Translations under genes and position numbers: made by a program
The notes under the pieces: generated by a model
Seen by the model: the letters and a program-made list of their open reading frames with translations, nothing else
Told to the model about the DNA's origin: nothing
Databases searched by the model: none
In this document: positions 17,944 to 27,831 of the stretch, piece after piece
Numbering within the stretch: position 1 is the first letter of the stretch
How the letters are laid out: each line of letters begins with the position of its first letter
Assembly (NCBI GenBank): GCA_017612555.1
Contig: JAGAFR010000034.1
Span: forward strand, 62,001 to 126,000
Direction of reading: 5' to 3'
DNA length: 64,000 bases
From: Lachnospiraceae bacterium
GTDB taxonomy: Bacteria > Bacillota > Clostridia > Lachnospirales > Lachnospiraceae

Positions 17944-18857
17944 ATCCACCTGCCGTTATGGATATTCATGCGGATGACTATGCCCTTACGGTCAACACAT
18001 CGAGCCAAATACTCGATCTCATGCGGGAAGGGGTTCTTGACAGTATCAGTATCATTCCCAACTCAGACTGCTACGAGACCTGTATCAGTATGTTAAAAGA
18101 GGCGATCCCCAGCCTTCCGTTTCTTCCGGTTATGTCAGTACACCTCAATCTTGTGGAAGGATACAGCCTTTCCGGTCAGGAAGGCTCTTTGATCACAAGC
18201 TCATGGAAGAGTCTGTTTTTGGACTCGTTCAGGATCATTCATCGAAAAGATATCATAGAAAAGCTCGTAAATGAGATCAGCAGGCAGATAAAGATATGCG
18301 ACGGATCCATCAGGGAGTGTATTAAGATCGCAGGGGACAATGGAATTCCCTGTTCTCAAAAGAAAGTCAGGATCGACAGTCACCGGAATTCTCACGTGAT
18401 ACCTATAGTATGGACTGCTCTTATGGAATGCATCGACAGGGACGGGATTGATGTCGAGTATATCCGCAGTCCCGGAGAACCACTCGGACCGTTCATATCC
18501 ATGCGCCCGTTTTGGAAAAGTTACAGGTTTGTTAATCTGATAAAGAACAGGATCCTCCGGGTACTGTCCTCAAAATGCAACAGATATGATATAAAAGCAG
18601 GGCATCAACCTATGTATCTGTGGGGAATCATAATGAGCGGAAGGATGGACGTAAAGAGGATAAGAAGGCTGTTTCCTCATTTTAGGAATAAAGCGGCAGA
18701 GGATGGTCGAAGACTCGAGATCCTGTTTCATCCGGGACGAATGAAAGAAAGTGAGATGTGGCCGGGGATACCGGAATCATCGGCATATGATTTTTACTTA
18801 AGCGTTAACAGAGACCTTGAAAAAGAAGGCGCCAGAAGAACAAAGGATATGAAGTGA
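17934..18857 (+). CDS. ChbG/HpnK (YdjC-like) family carbohydrate deacetylase
   Basis: About 307 residues from ATG 17934, which overlaps the rfbF stop by 10 bases. The metal-binding Asp-Asp motif of the family appears as DIHADDYALT, followed by MSVHLNLVEGYSL and RIDSHRNSHVIP, which carry the His ligands; GHQPMYLWG and LFHPGRMKE occur late. ChbG enzymes remove N-acetyl groups from chitooligosaccharides and HpnK acts on N-acetylglucosaminyl hopanoids. Its place between rfbF and rfbH suggests deacetylation of a glycan or lipid-linked sugar from this locus, but substrate is unknown. Confidence 0.8.
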   Translation: MLVNPPAVMDIHADDYALTVNTSSQILDLMREGVLDSISIIPNSDCYETCISMLKEAIPSLPFLPVMSVHLNLVEGYSLSGQEGSLITSSWKSLFLDSFRIIHRKDIIEKLVNEISRQIKICDGSIRECIKIAGDNGIPCSQKKVRIDSHRNSHVIPIVWTALMECIDRDGIDVEYIRSPGEPLGPFISMRPFWKSYRFVNLIKNRILRVLSSKCNRYDIKAGHQPMYLWGIIMSGRMDVKRIRRLFPHFRNKAAEDGRRLEILFHPGRMKESEMWPGIPESSAYDFYLSVNRDLEKEGARRTKDMK

Positions 18858-20221
18858 TGTTTGAGAATATGACGGAAGAAGAAGCAAGAAAACAGATACT
18901 TGAAAGTGTCGATGAATACTGCAGAACCTATCATAACAAAAGGAAACCTTTTGAACCGGGGGACAGGATCACTTATGCTTCGCGCGTATATGACAGTGAT
19001 GAGATGACAAATCTTGTTGATTCGGCGCTTGAGTTCTGGCTTACTTCGGGCAGATATACGGATGAATTTGAAAGGTCATTTGCGGATTATCTCGGAATAC
19101 GTTTCTGCAGTCTGGTCAATTCAGGTTCCAGTGCGAATCTGATCGCATTTATGACGCTTACTTCACCTCTTCTTGGCGATGTAAACGGAAAAGACCGCCG
19201 TGTACGTCCGGGTGATGAGGTCATTACAGTCGCAGCGGGTTTTCCCACCACAGTGGCTCCGATCATTCAATATGGTGCGGTGCCTGTATTTGTGGATGTA
19301 ACCATACCTGAGTACAATATAGATACGTCAAAGCTTGAAGATGCGCTGTCAGATAAGACCAAGGCCGTCATGATAGCACATACGCTTGGTAATCCCTTTG
19401 ATCTTCGGGCTGTCAGGGCATTTTGCGACAACCACGGTCTGTGGCTTATAGAAGATAACTGTGATGCACTGGGAAGCCGGTATGAGATGGAAGACGGATG
19501 GCATTTTACCGGAACGATCGGTGATATCGGGACATCAAGTTTCTATCCTCCGCATCATATGACTATGGGCGAAGGCGGGGCTGTCTATACGGATAACCCG
19601 TTGCTTAATAAGATCATCAGGAGTCTGCGAGACTGGGGGAGGGACTGCGTGTGTCCTTCGGGTAAGGACAATCTGTGCGGTCACCGCTTTGACGGAAAGT
19701 ACGGCGAGCTTCCCGTCGGTTATGATCACAAGTACGTATATTCGCATTTCGGTTACAACCTCAAGGCGACTGATATGCAGGCTGCCATAGGATGTGCACA
19801 GCTTAAGAAATTCCCGGGATTTGTGGAGAGGAGAAAAGAGAACTTCGCACATTTGACCGGCGGTCTTAAAAGCGCCGCGAAGGATATCGAAGATAAACTG
19901 ATCCTTCCTGTTGCAAGCGATCACTCGGATCCAAGCTGGTTCGGATTCATGATGACATGCCGTGAAGACGTGGACCGTAAGAGCGTCGTCCTGAAGACAG
20001 AGGCGGCCGGCGTTCAGACAAGAGCCCTCTTTGCGGGAAACCTTACGAAGCATCCCTGCTTTGATGAAATGCGTGGAAACGGGAAGGGATTCCGTATAGT
20101 GGGAGATCTTGCCAATACGGATCTTATCATGGAAAGATCCTTCTGGGTCGGCGTGTATCCGGGTATGACCAAAGAGATGCTCGATCATATCTGTATGGCG
20201 ATCGTTGAGGCCGTAAAGTAG
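18857..20221 (+). CDS. rfbH: CDP-4-dehydro-6-deoxyglucose 3-dehydratase (E1-like)
   Basis: About 454 residues; ATG 18857 overlaps the previous stop as TGATG. Aminotransferase fold, but the PLP-binding Lys is replaced by His in PPHHMTMGEGG (about residues 231-234), the hallmark of this PMP-dependent dehydratase. The cluster CVCPSGKDNLCG (about residues 264-274) supplies cysteines for the [2Fe-2S] centre. It removes the 3-hydroxyl of CDP-4-keto-6-deoxyglucose with a reductase partner, leading to 3,6-dideoxyhexoses such as abequose or paratose. No flavin/iron-sulfur reductase (E3, RfbI) gene is seen nearby. Confidence 0.94.
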   Translation: MFENMTEEEARKQILESVDEYCRTYHNKRKPFEPGDRITYASRVYDSDEMTNLVDSALEFWLTSGRYTDEFERSFADYLGIRFCSLVNSGSSANLIAFMTLTSPLLGDVNGKDRRVRPGDEVITVAAGFPTTVAPIIQYGAVPVFVDVTIPEYNIDTSKLEDALSDKTKAVMIAHTLGNPFDLRAVRAFCDNHGLWLIEDNCDALGSRYEMEDGWHFTGTIGDIGTSSFYPPHHMTMGEGGAVYTDNPLLNKIIRSLRDWGRDCVCPSGKDNLCGHRFDGKYGELPVGYDHKYVYSHFGYNLKATDMQAAIGCAQLKKFPGFVERRKENFAHLTGGLKSAAKDIEDKLILPVASDHSDPSWFGFMMTCREDVDRKSVVLKTEAAGVQTRALFAGNLTKHPCFDEMRGNGKGFRIVGDLANTDLIMERSFWVGVYPGMTKEMLDHICMAIVEAVK

Positions 20222-20232
20222 GGTTCGCCGTT

Positions 20233-21015
20233 ATGAAAATAGGATCAGACAAAGACAATTCACAATCCGAAGGACTGGCAGATCTTATAAAAGAGAGTTC
20301 CGAAAAGGATAAACGCGACCTTTCCGGTAAACAGAAGGCCGAGTTCATATGGGATTACTATAAATGGTGGATCATCGGAGGTATTGCGGCGATCATCGTC
20401 GGTTTTATCTTCATCAGGGATTACCGCGAGAACTCCAAGCCCACATATCTGTACGTGGAAATGCTGAACACGTATCTTGGTATCGATTCGGCCGCAAGTA
20501 ACAGCATGTTCAATGATTTTGCAGAGGAAGCGGGTATCGATCTTTCAAAGGAGCATCTAACCATAGGAGTAGAGACAACGCTTTCGGAGGATAGCTTTGA
20601 TACGACTATGATGGCGTATCAGCAGCGACTGATCGCAAACTATTCGGCCGGTGAGCTTGATGTGGTGATAGGGCCGAAGAACATCATGGAAGGACCCGCC
20701 AATTGCGGGGCTTATGCGAGATTTGACGAGATAGTTCCGCCGGATCTTATGGATGAGCTTCTTGACCGGGAATATGAGCTTTATTATTTTGATCCGGGTG
20801 CAGATGAGATAGAGGACTATGAAGGCGAGGATCTGACACCGTACTGTGCCGGGATATATCTTGATAATTGCGCGTATCTGAACAATATCGGCGAGCAGGG
20901 AGCTTATCCGGTTGCCGAAAGTGAAAATGAGCGGGTTGTGTTCACTGTCGCCGCAAATTCAAATCGAACGGATCATGCGATAGAGTTCCTTCGTTTTCTT
21001 ACGCTTAACAGGTAG
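20233..21015 (+). CDS. Membrane-anchored protein with extracytoplasmic domain, unknown function
   Basis: 260 residues. About 50 charged cytoplasmic residues (KDNSQSEGLADLIKESS) precede a single membrane helix (WWIIGGIAAIIVGFIFI, about residues 50-68). The outer domain of about 190 residues is acidic, with two closely placed Cys (TPYCAGIYLDNCAY) and a C-terminal RTDHAIEFLRFL. The layout is common among Clostridia hypothetical proteins, but no family is recognised with confidence. It is co-directional between rfbH and a sugar-nucleotide reductase. Confidence 0.75.
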   Translation: MKIGSDKDNSQSEGLADLIKESSEKDKRDLSGKQKAEFIWDYYKWWIIGGIAAIIVGFIFIRDYRENSKPTYLYVEMLNTYLGIDSAASNSMFNDFAEEAGIDLSKEHLTIGVETTLSEDSFDTTMMAYQQRLIANYSAGELDVVIGPKNIMEGPANCGAYARFDEIVPPDLMDELLDREYELYYFDPGADEIEDYEGEDLTPYCAGIYLDNCAYLNNIGEQGAYPVAESENERVVFTVAANSNRTDHAIEFLRFLTLNR

Positions 21016-21020
21016 CATAT

Positions 21021-21947
21021 ATGAAGAGAGTAGTGATAACCGGCGCTACCGGAACGATCGGTATGGCGTTGATGAATAAATGCATAGAACGGGGTATTGA
21101 AGTGACAGCACTGGTCAATCCCGAGAGCCGGCGTCTTACAAGGATACCGGAAAGCCCCCTTGTCAAAGTCATAAAATGCGGGCTTGATGATCTTGCATCG
21201 GCAGATGCGACCTTGCTTGATGTAAAGCCGGACATGGATGCCATGTTCCATCTTGCCTGGGGAGGCACTTTTGGGGATGCAAGGAATGATAAAGACCTGC
21301 AGGAGCGGAACGCAGCTTATGCATCGGATGCGGTAGGACTTGCTCACAGGCTTGGGTGCAAAGTGTTTATCGGAGCAGGTTCACAGGCTGAATATGGGAG
21401 AGTACCGGGTAAGCTGTCTGCAGATACTCCGTGTGATCCCGAAAATGAATACGGCAGAGCAAAGCTCAAGACATCGGAAGAAACACGCAAACTGTGCCTG
21501 GAACTTGGCATAAGACATATCTGGCCCAGGATCCTGAGTATATACGGACCATATGACGGTGAGAGGACAATGGTCATGTCCCTTATAAGACAACTGCTTC
21601 ATGGCGACAGACCGGCGCTTACAAAAGGTGAGCAAATGTGGGATTATCTGTATTCTGAAGATGCCGCTGCTGCGATGATGATGCTTGCCGAAAAGGGAGT
21701 TGACGGCAAGGTATATCCGATAGGTTCGGGAAATGCCAGGCCGCTCAGAGAATACATAGAGATCATAAGGGATGAGATAGATCCGAAATTGCCGCTTGGA
21801 TTCGGAGAAGTAGAGTATTCGCCGAAACAGGTGATGCATCTGTGTGCCGATATCAGTGAGCTTAAAGAAGATACGGGATTTGAACCGGCTGTCAGCTTCG
21901 AGGAAGGCGCAAGACGAACGATAGAATACGTCAGGGCCTGTCTTTGA
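21021..21947 (+). CDS. NAD-dependent epimerase/dehydratase, probable CDP-dideoxyhexose reductase (RfbJ-like)
   Basis: 308 residues. Extended SDR fold: ITGATGTIGMALM at the N-terminus, GAGSQAEYGR, the catalytic Tyr/Lys in NEYGRAKLKTSEE (about residues 143-155), and a C-terminal substrate domain. Located at the end of the rfbF/rfbH block, it most probably reduces or epimerises the CDP-4-keto-3,6-dideoxy sugar, as abequose or paratose synthases do. Sugar identity is inference from context. Its last 17 bases overlap the convergent gene on the other strand. Confidence 0.8.
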   Translation: MKRVVITGATGTIGMALMNKCIERGIEVTALVNPESRRLTRIPESPLVKVIKCGLDDLASADATLLDVKPDMDAMFHLAWGGTFGDARNDKDLQERNAAYASDAVGLAHRLGCKVFIGAGSQAEYGRVPGKLSADTPCDPENEYGRAKLKTSEETRKLCLELGIRHIWPRILSIYGPYDGERTMVMSLIRQLLHGDRPALTKGEQMWDYLYSEDAAAAMMMLAEKGVDGKVYPIGSGNARPLREYIEIIRDEIDPKLPLGFGEVEYSPKQVMHLCADISELKEDTGFEPAVSFEEGARRTIEYVRACL

Positions 21948-23004
21948 GTCGTTCTCCGAATATAAACCTTTTCTGAAGGCGATAGCTTATCACGAACAGC
22001 AGGGTATCTACGATGATCTTGGCGATCTGTACCGGGATGACGGCACTTACCAGGCTGACAAGAGCCGCAGAACACGCCATCTGTACGATGCACAGGCCAT
22101 AGTACATAAAGAGAGTTTCCGGACCCCGGCCGCTTTTAAATACAAGTTTTTTATTGATCGTGTAGTTGAAAAGTGAAGAAATGACGCGGGCTGCGGCGGT
22201 GGATATCCATATCGCGCGGCTTTCCGTAAAAGAGCCGGACAGCATATGGAACATTCCGCAAAATACCCCGTAATCAACAACAAACGATGAAAGTGATGAC
22301 AGCGCATATCTTATGAATGTTCCGAAGATGACACGGTATATCTTGATCGAGTCCTTGATCGGATTAAAGTGCGTTTCGCTGTTATTATTGATGTATATAG
22401 TCTGAATGCTCACTTCTTTTATATCGATCCCGGAATGTATGGCATCAATGAGCTGAACGGTCTCATATTCAAATCTGTCCCCGCTAAGCGTGGAAAAACG
22501 TTCCACGAGTGATGAGGGTATGCCGCGAAGACCTGTCTGGGTATCGTGGATATCTCCGCCTATAAAGAGCTTTAGAGCGATCCGTGTGCATCTGTTTCCG
22601 AACAGGCTCTTCGGAGGAACTCCTCCGCCGTAAAAGTCCCTTGCCCCAAGTATGAGAGAGTTGGGATTTCCTTCCATGCATGCTGCGACTTTGTTGACAT
22701 CCTCCACGGTGTGCTGACCGTCGGAGTCTACGGTTATGATGCCGCTGATCCTGTCTTTATCACATTCATCAAGGAAATAGCGCATAGCATCCTTAAGAGC
22801 ACGCCCCTTGCCGAGATTGACATGGTGCCGCAGTATGCGGCAACCTTCTTTTGCCTCTATTGCATCAAAAATAAACCGGCAGTCGGTGCGGCTTCCGTCA
22901 TCAACCACCAGTATATCTTCATATCCGTGTGACAGTAATGTGTCTACATACCCTATAAGTCCGCTGTCCGGATTGAGAGCGGGGATCACGATCAGAACTT
23001 TCAT
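21931..23004 (-). CDS. Two-domain GT2 glycosyltransferase with C-terminal GtrA membrane domain
   Basis: 357 residues. Residues 1-225 are a DPM1-like GT2 domain (VLIVIPALNPDSGL, VVDDGSRTDCR, TVDSDGQHTVED with the metal-binding Asp residues, and DTQTGLRGIPSSL). Residues about 235-355 contain four hydrophobic helices of the GtrA type (RYALSSLSSFVVDYGVF, NYTINKKLVFK). Such fusions make or flip polyprenyl-phosphate sugars. It converges on the epimerase with a 17-base overlap. A promoter at 23012-23040 places the mRNA start at or next to its ATG, with no room for a ribosome binding site. Confidence 0.9.
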   Translation of the reverse strand: MKVLIVIPALNPDSGLIGYVDTLLSHGYEDILVVDDGSRTDCRFIFDAIEAKEGCRILRHHVNLGKGRALKDAMRYFLDECDKDRISGIITVDSDGQHTVEDVNKVAACMEGNPNSLILGARDFYGGGVPPKSLFGNRCTRIALKLFIGGDIHDTQTGLRGIPSSLVERFSTLSGDRFEYETVQLIDAIHSGIDIKEVSIQTIYINNNSETHFNPIKDSIKIYRVIFGTFIRYALSSLSSFVVDYGVFCGMFHMLSGSFTESRAIWISTAAARVISSLFNYTINKKLVFKSGRGPETLFMYYGLCIVQMACSAALVSLVSAVIPVQIAKIIVDTLLFVISYRLQKRFIFGERLKDRP

Positions 23005-23011
23005 GATTAGA

Positions 23012-23040
23012 TTTATACCCCAATTCTATGATATAATCAA
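23012..23040 (-). promoter_or_regulatory. Promoter for the GT2-GtrA gene, probably leaderless
   Basis: On the minus strand TTGATT (plus positions 23035-23040), 17-base spacer, TATAAA (23012-23017), then exactly seven bases to ATG. Transcription would start at about the first base of the start codon. Confidence 0.6.
23032..23037 (+). promoter_or_regulatory. Extended -10 element of a divergent promoter, probably leaderless
   Basis: TGATATAAT gives an extended -10 with TATAAT at 23032-23037, seven bases before ATG 23045. No good -35 is seen, which extended -10 promoters tolerate. It overlaps the minus-strand promoter, so the two may compete. Confidence 0.5.
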
Positions 23041-23044
23041 TAGC

Positions 23045-25012
23045 ATGTTTGCGGTATTGCTCATTTTGATCGCGGCTGTTGCAATGGCCGTGATCTTCAA
23101 CAGAAAACTGCATGAAACGCTGGCACCGTCCCTGTTCCTGGTGACGCTTACGGTGTATGTGTTCGGTCTTGTTATGTCGCTGAATGCAGCGGTGTGGATT
23201 TGCACGGGAGCAGTTTTACTCTTTGTTCTATCAGGTATCGGTCGAGCTACTAATCATTTACGCAAAAGGCGCTTGCGCTCGTTTCCGCGCGTCACGTTAC
23301 TAGACTCGTGGAAAACCTCGTCAAGTAACAACGCGCTCCAAGTCTTTTGCTGTAAACGATTATTAGCTCTCCCTTCGCTATTAGTCTTTTTAGCAATCTG
23401 TATCTTATTCTGCGTGCTGCTCTCGAACCGCATGGTGTTCTATTATGATGATCTCAGCTACTGGGGCCTCTACACCAGGAACATCTTCTGCATCAACAAA
23501 CTCCCGCATCTGTTCGAGAACTGCTCGGTCGATTACAAGGATTACACTCCGATCATTCAGATATTCCAGTATATAGCCATGTTCGGACGCAGGACATTTT
23601 CCGAACCGACCATGTTCAGGGCGAACGTCTGCCTGATCTATATCCTGCTCCTTCCCATGCTTTCCGGGATCGAAGATGGGGATCGTCCGCTGCCTGTAAG
23701 GATCATTGCGGGCGTGCTGTATGTGATCTTTCCGCATATTCTGACGTCCCAGTTCTATTACAGGCTTGGAGTCGATCTGTTCCTTGCACTTACATTCGGG
23801 TATTCTTTGCTGTATATTTTTGATCCGCATTTCTTGGTTTCGCATGATCCGGATGACGACAATAACGGACCGTTTGGAAACGAGGTGTTCAGGATCATAG
23901 TTTTGGCACTTACCCTTGCATTTCTGGCTCTTATCAAGTCAAGCGGCATAGTTTTGTGCATATTTGCGCTCATCATGTTCTTTGTAAGGCAGATCATTAC
24001 AGATAAGAAGGCGGCTGCACTTCTTAAAACGGCGGTCCTTGCGCTCTTTTCTTTCGGGTCGTATTTAAGCTGGCAGTTATTCCTTCGCTATTCGTGGAAT
24101 AACGGATATCTGTCAAACCGTGTTAAGGATGGTATAAAAGGCGGAGGGTTGAAGTTTCCGGAGTATACCTGGGAGGTGATATGTAATTACATCACACATT
24201 TCTTTACATATCCTCTTACCAGAAACACTGTCGGTGCCACGGCTTTTCTCATAACGTTATTTGTTATTGCGGTATACGTGTTATGCCCGAAAACAAAGGA
24301 TAGGACTGTTTTGTTCATATCGTCTCTGGTGGGGCTTTTGCTGTTCGCAACAGCGCACTTATCCATGTATCTCTTTGTGTTTGATGAGTGGGAAGCCCAC
24401 GGACTGTTGGAGTACGACAGGTATATAACCCAGTATCTGGGGGGAGTGTTCATGGTAAGCTGCTGTCTGTTGCTTAAAGAGGCTTACGGCGGATCCGGGG
24501 ATGAAGGCGGAGTATCGAAAAGGATCAGAATGCTCCTGTATGTCTCAACGGCCGTCTTTGTCATTCTTCTTCCTTACAAGGACATGAAATACCTTCTTCC
24601 TTCAGGATATGAATCCATGACGGATGAGTATGTGAAGATGTCGGAGGATGCGCAGGATGAATGGAACAGATCCGGTATACCGGCGCTTGGGCTGGTTCAT
24701 GACGGAACTGCGCGGATCAGTGTGGTGACGAATGCATGGGATGAGACGACACAGTTTATGGAGTATAATGCCGTTCCTCAGCCCATAGATATGTTCATAA
24801 ACGTTCCTGCGATAGAACCTGGAGATATCAATTCATTCATAGAAAATCACATGGAGGCGTATGTATACGTGTCCGAAAACGCAGCGGATGCATATAAGGG
24901 AGACTGGAATGAAACGGCTGAACTGACCGAAAGCGGGGAAAGTCTTGCTCCGGGCGGATTGTACCGGGTTAAGAGGTTAAATGATGACAAAACTCTTGTT
25001 CCGATAGAGTGA
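23045..25012 (+). CDS. Large polytopic membrane protein, possible GT-C-type glycosyltransferase, with an in-frame inserted repeat
   Basis: About 655 residues from ATG 23045; the frame is open further upstream (to 22808), but that part is antisense to the GT2-GtrA gene and lies before the promoter. About a dozen hydrophobic helices, an acidic first loop (YYDDLSYWGLYTRN) as in GT-C enzymes, then a C-terminal outer domain of about 140 residues. Residues about 67-109 are encoded by a 126-bp palindromic element and are basic and unlike the rest of the protein. Function is not established; acceptor-sugar transfer from polyprenyl donors is a guess based on fold and neighbours. Confidence 0.75.
   Translation: MFAVLLILIAAVAMAVIFNRKLHETLAPSLFLVTLTVYVFGLVMSLNAAVWICTGAVLLFVLSGIGRATNHLRKRRLRSFPRVTLLDSWKTSSSNNALQVFCCKRLLALPSLLVFLAICILFCVLLSNRMVFYYDDLSYWGLYTRNIFCINKLPHLFENCSVDYKDYTPIIQIFQYIAMFGRRTFSEPTMFRANVCLIYILLLPMLSGIEDGDRPLPVRIIAGVLYVIFPHILTSQFYYRLGVDLFLALTFGYSLLYIFDPHFLVSHDPDDDNNGPFGNEVFRIIVLALTLAFLALIKSSGIVLCIFALIMFFVRQIITDKKAAALLKTAVLALFSFGSYLSWQLFLRYSWNNGYLSNRVKDGIKGGGLKFPEYTWEVICNYITHFFTYPLTRNTVGATAFLITLFVIAVYVLCPKTKDRTVLFISSLVGLLLFATAHLSMYLFVFDEWEAHGLLEYDRYITQYLGGVFMVSCCLLLKEAYGGSGDEGGVSKRIRMLLYVSTAVFVILLPYKDMKYLLPSGYESMTDEYVKMSEDAQDEWNRSGIPALGLVHDGTARISVVTNAWDETTQFMEYNAVPQPIDMFINVPAIEPGDINSFIENHMEAYVYVSENAADAYKGDWNETAELTESGESLAPGGLYRVKRLNDDKTLVPIE
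23244..23369 (+). repeat. 126-bp imperfect palindromic element inserted in frame in a coding region
   Basis: The ends are inverted copies: GAGCTACTAATCATTTAC at 23244-23261 matches, with two mismatches, the reverse complement of the right end (GAGCTAATAATCGTTTAC), followed on both arms by GCAAAAG. Inside are further pairs: GCGCG with GCGC, GTTACT with AGTAAC, and GACTCGTGG with CCTCGTC around an AAAA loop. The whole element can fold into one long hairpin. Its length, 126, is a multiple of three and the host frame reads through it without a stop. No transposase is present. Confidence 0.75.
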
Positions 25013-25032
25013 AACATTGGAAAATATTCCTA

Positions 25033-25061
25033 TTGATAAAGTCCCGAGAGGGTATTAGTAT
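25033..25061 (+). promoter_or_regulatory. Promoter upstream of the small membrane protein and guaB
   Basis: TTGATA at 25033-25038, 17-base spacer, TAGTAT at 25056-25061; the first gene starts at 25093 after a GGAG site. Confidence 0.6.
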
Positions 25062-25092
25062 TATTTAAATAACATTTATTGGAGAAACGGCG

Positions 25093-27062
<1,970 letters not shown>

Positions 27063-27077
27063 TAACAGGCAGGCAAT

Positions 27078-27830
27078 ATGTTTGGTTATATCCTAAATGA
27101 TTTTAAGAGGGCAATACGGTCCAAGGGAGCGAAGATATATTTCTTCGGCACTGTAGGGCTGATATTGCTGGCAAATATCGCTGTAATATGCTTCAGGGCA
27201 ATTTACGGAAGCAATGAAGGAACGTTTGCATATAACGTATTTGAATATGCATCATGGTGTTTCCTTATCCCGTATTACAGTTGTATCATCCTGGCTGTAA
27301 CGGCTATTGGCAGAGAGAATATACGCCCCCGGAAGGAAGGATTAAAACCGTGGCAGATATACGTTTCAAAACTTATTGAGACGGTAATGCTTGCGGCTGT
27401 ATTTCTTGTTATCGCGTTTGTTCTTCTCTATGTTGTAACGTGGATCTTCCACATGAACGAAGGGATCATCAAATGGCCGATCGTATGGCTGTTCCTGAAA
27501 AAGGCATTTCTGTCTCTGCCGCTCTGGTTTGCCGGTATCTCTTTTGCGATAATGTTTTTGTTCATCTTTAAAGAAAGATGGATGGCATATATGGGATTTG
27601 CAACGATCACCGTGATCATTCCGCAGCTTATAAGGATCTTTTCACTGGATTCATTCAAACTAGGATTTTTCAGGGCGATCAGAAGATATACGATCACACA
27701 GAGTTTTGGACTGGTGCCGTATCCGTCTTATCCCGAGAGGAGTGTTCCTCTCATAGTTGCGATAGGTATAGTGTACGGCGTTGCGGCGATGGTCATCGGG
27801 ATCATCGTATATAACAAAAAGGCAGAGTAG
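27078..27830 (+). CDS. ABC-2-type permease-like membrane protein without a neighbouring ATPase
   Basis: 250 residues with six predicted membrane helices, starting MFGYILNDFKRAIRSKG, the usual cytoplasmic entry of ABC-2 permeases, and an internal charged segment IGRENIRPRKEG. The companion ATPase normally lies beside such genes, but guaB is upstream and a GtrII-like gene downstream. It could use an ATPase encoded elsewhere or be a bacteriocin-immunity or other ABC-2-fold protein. Confidence 0.6.
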   Translation: MFGYILNDFKRAIRSKGAKIYFFGTVGLILLANIAVICFRAIYGSNEGTFAYNVFEYASWCFLIPYYSCIILAVTAIGRENIRPRKEGLKPWQIYVSKLIETVMLAAVFLVIAFVLLYVVTWIFHMNEGIIKWPIVWLFLKKAFLSLPLWFAGISFAIMFLFIFKERWMAYMGFATITVIIPQLIRIFSLDSFKLGFFRAIRRYTITQSFGLVPYPSYPERSVPLIVAIGIVYGVAAMVIGIIVYNKKAE

Positions 27831-27831
27831 T

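Noticed and set aside
22808-23044. Upstream extension of the membrane-protein frame at 23045
   Set aside because: It is antisense to the GT2-GtrA gene, lacks membrane-protein character and lies upstream of the likely promoter.
23244-23369. Insertion sequence
   Set aside because: No transposase, far too short and without visible target duplication; called a palindromic repeat instead.
27078-27830. Complete ABC-2 transporter
   Set aside because: No ATPase gene is adjacent; only a permease-like protein can be supported.
27781-27831. Upstream start for the GtrII-like protein
   Set aside because: It would overlap the permease gene by 50 bases; ATG 27832 gives a normal N-terminus.
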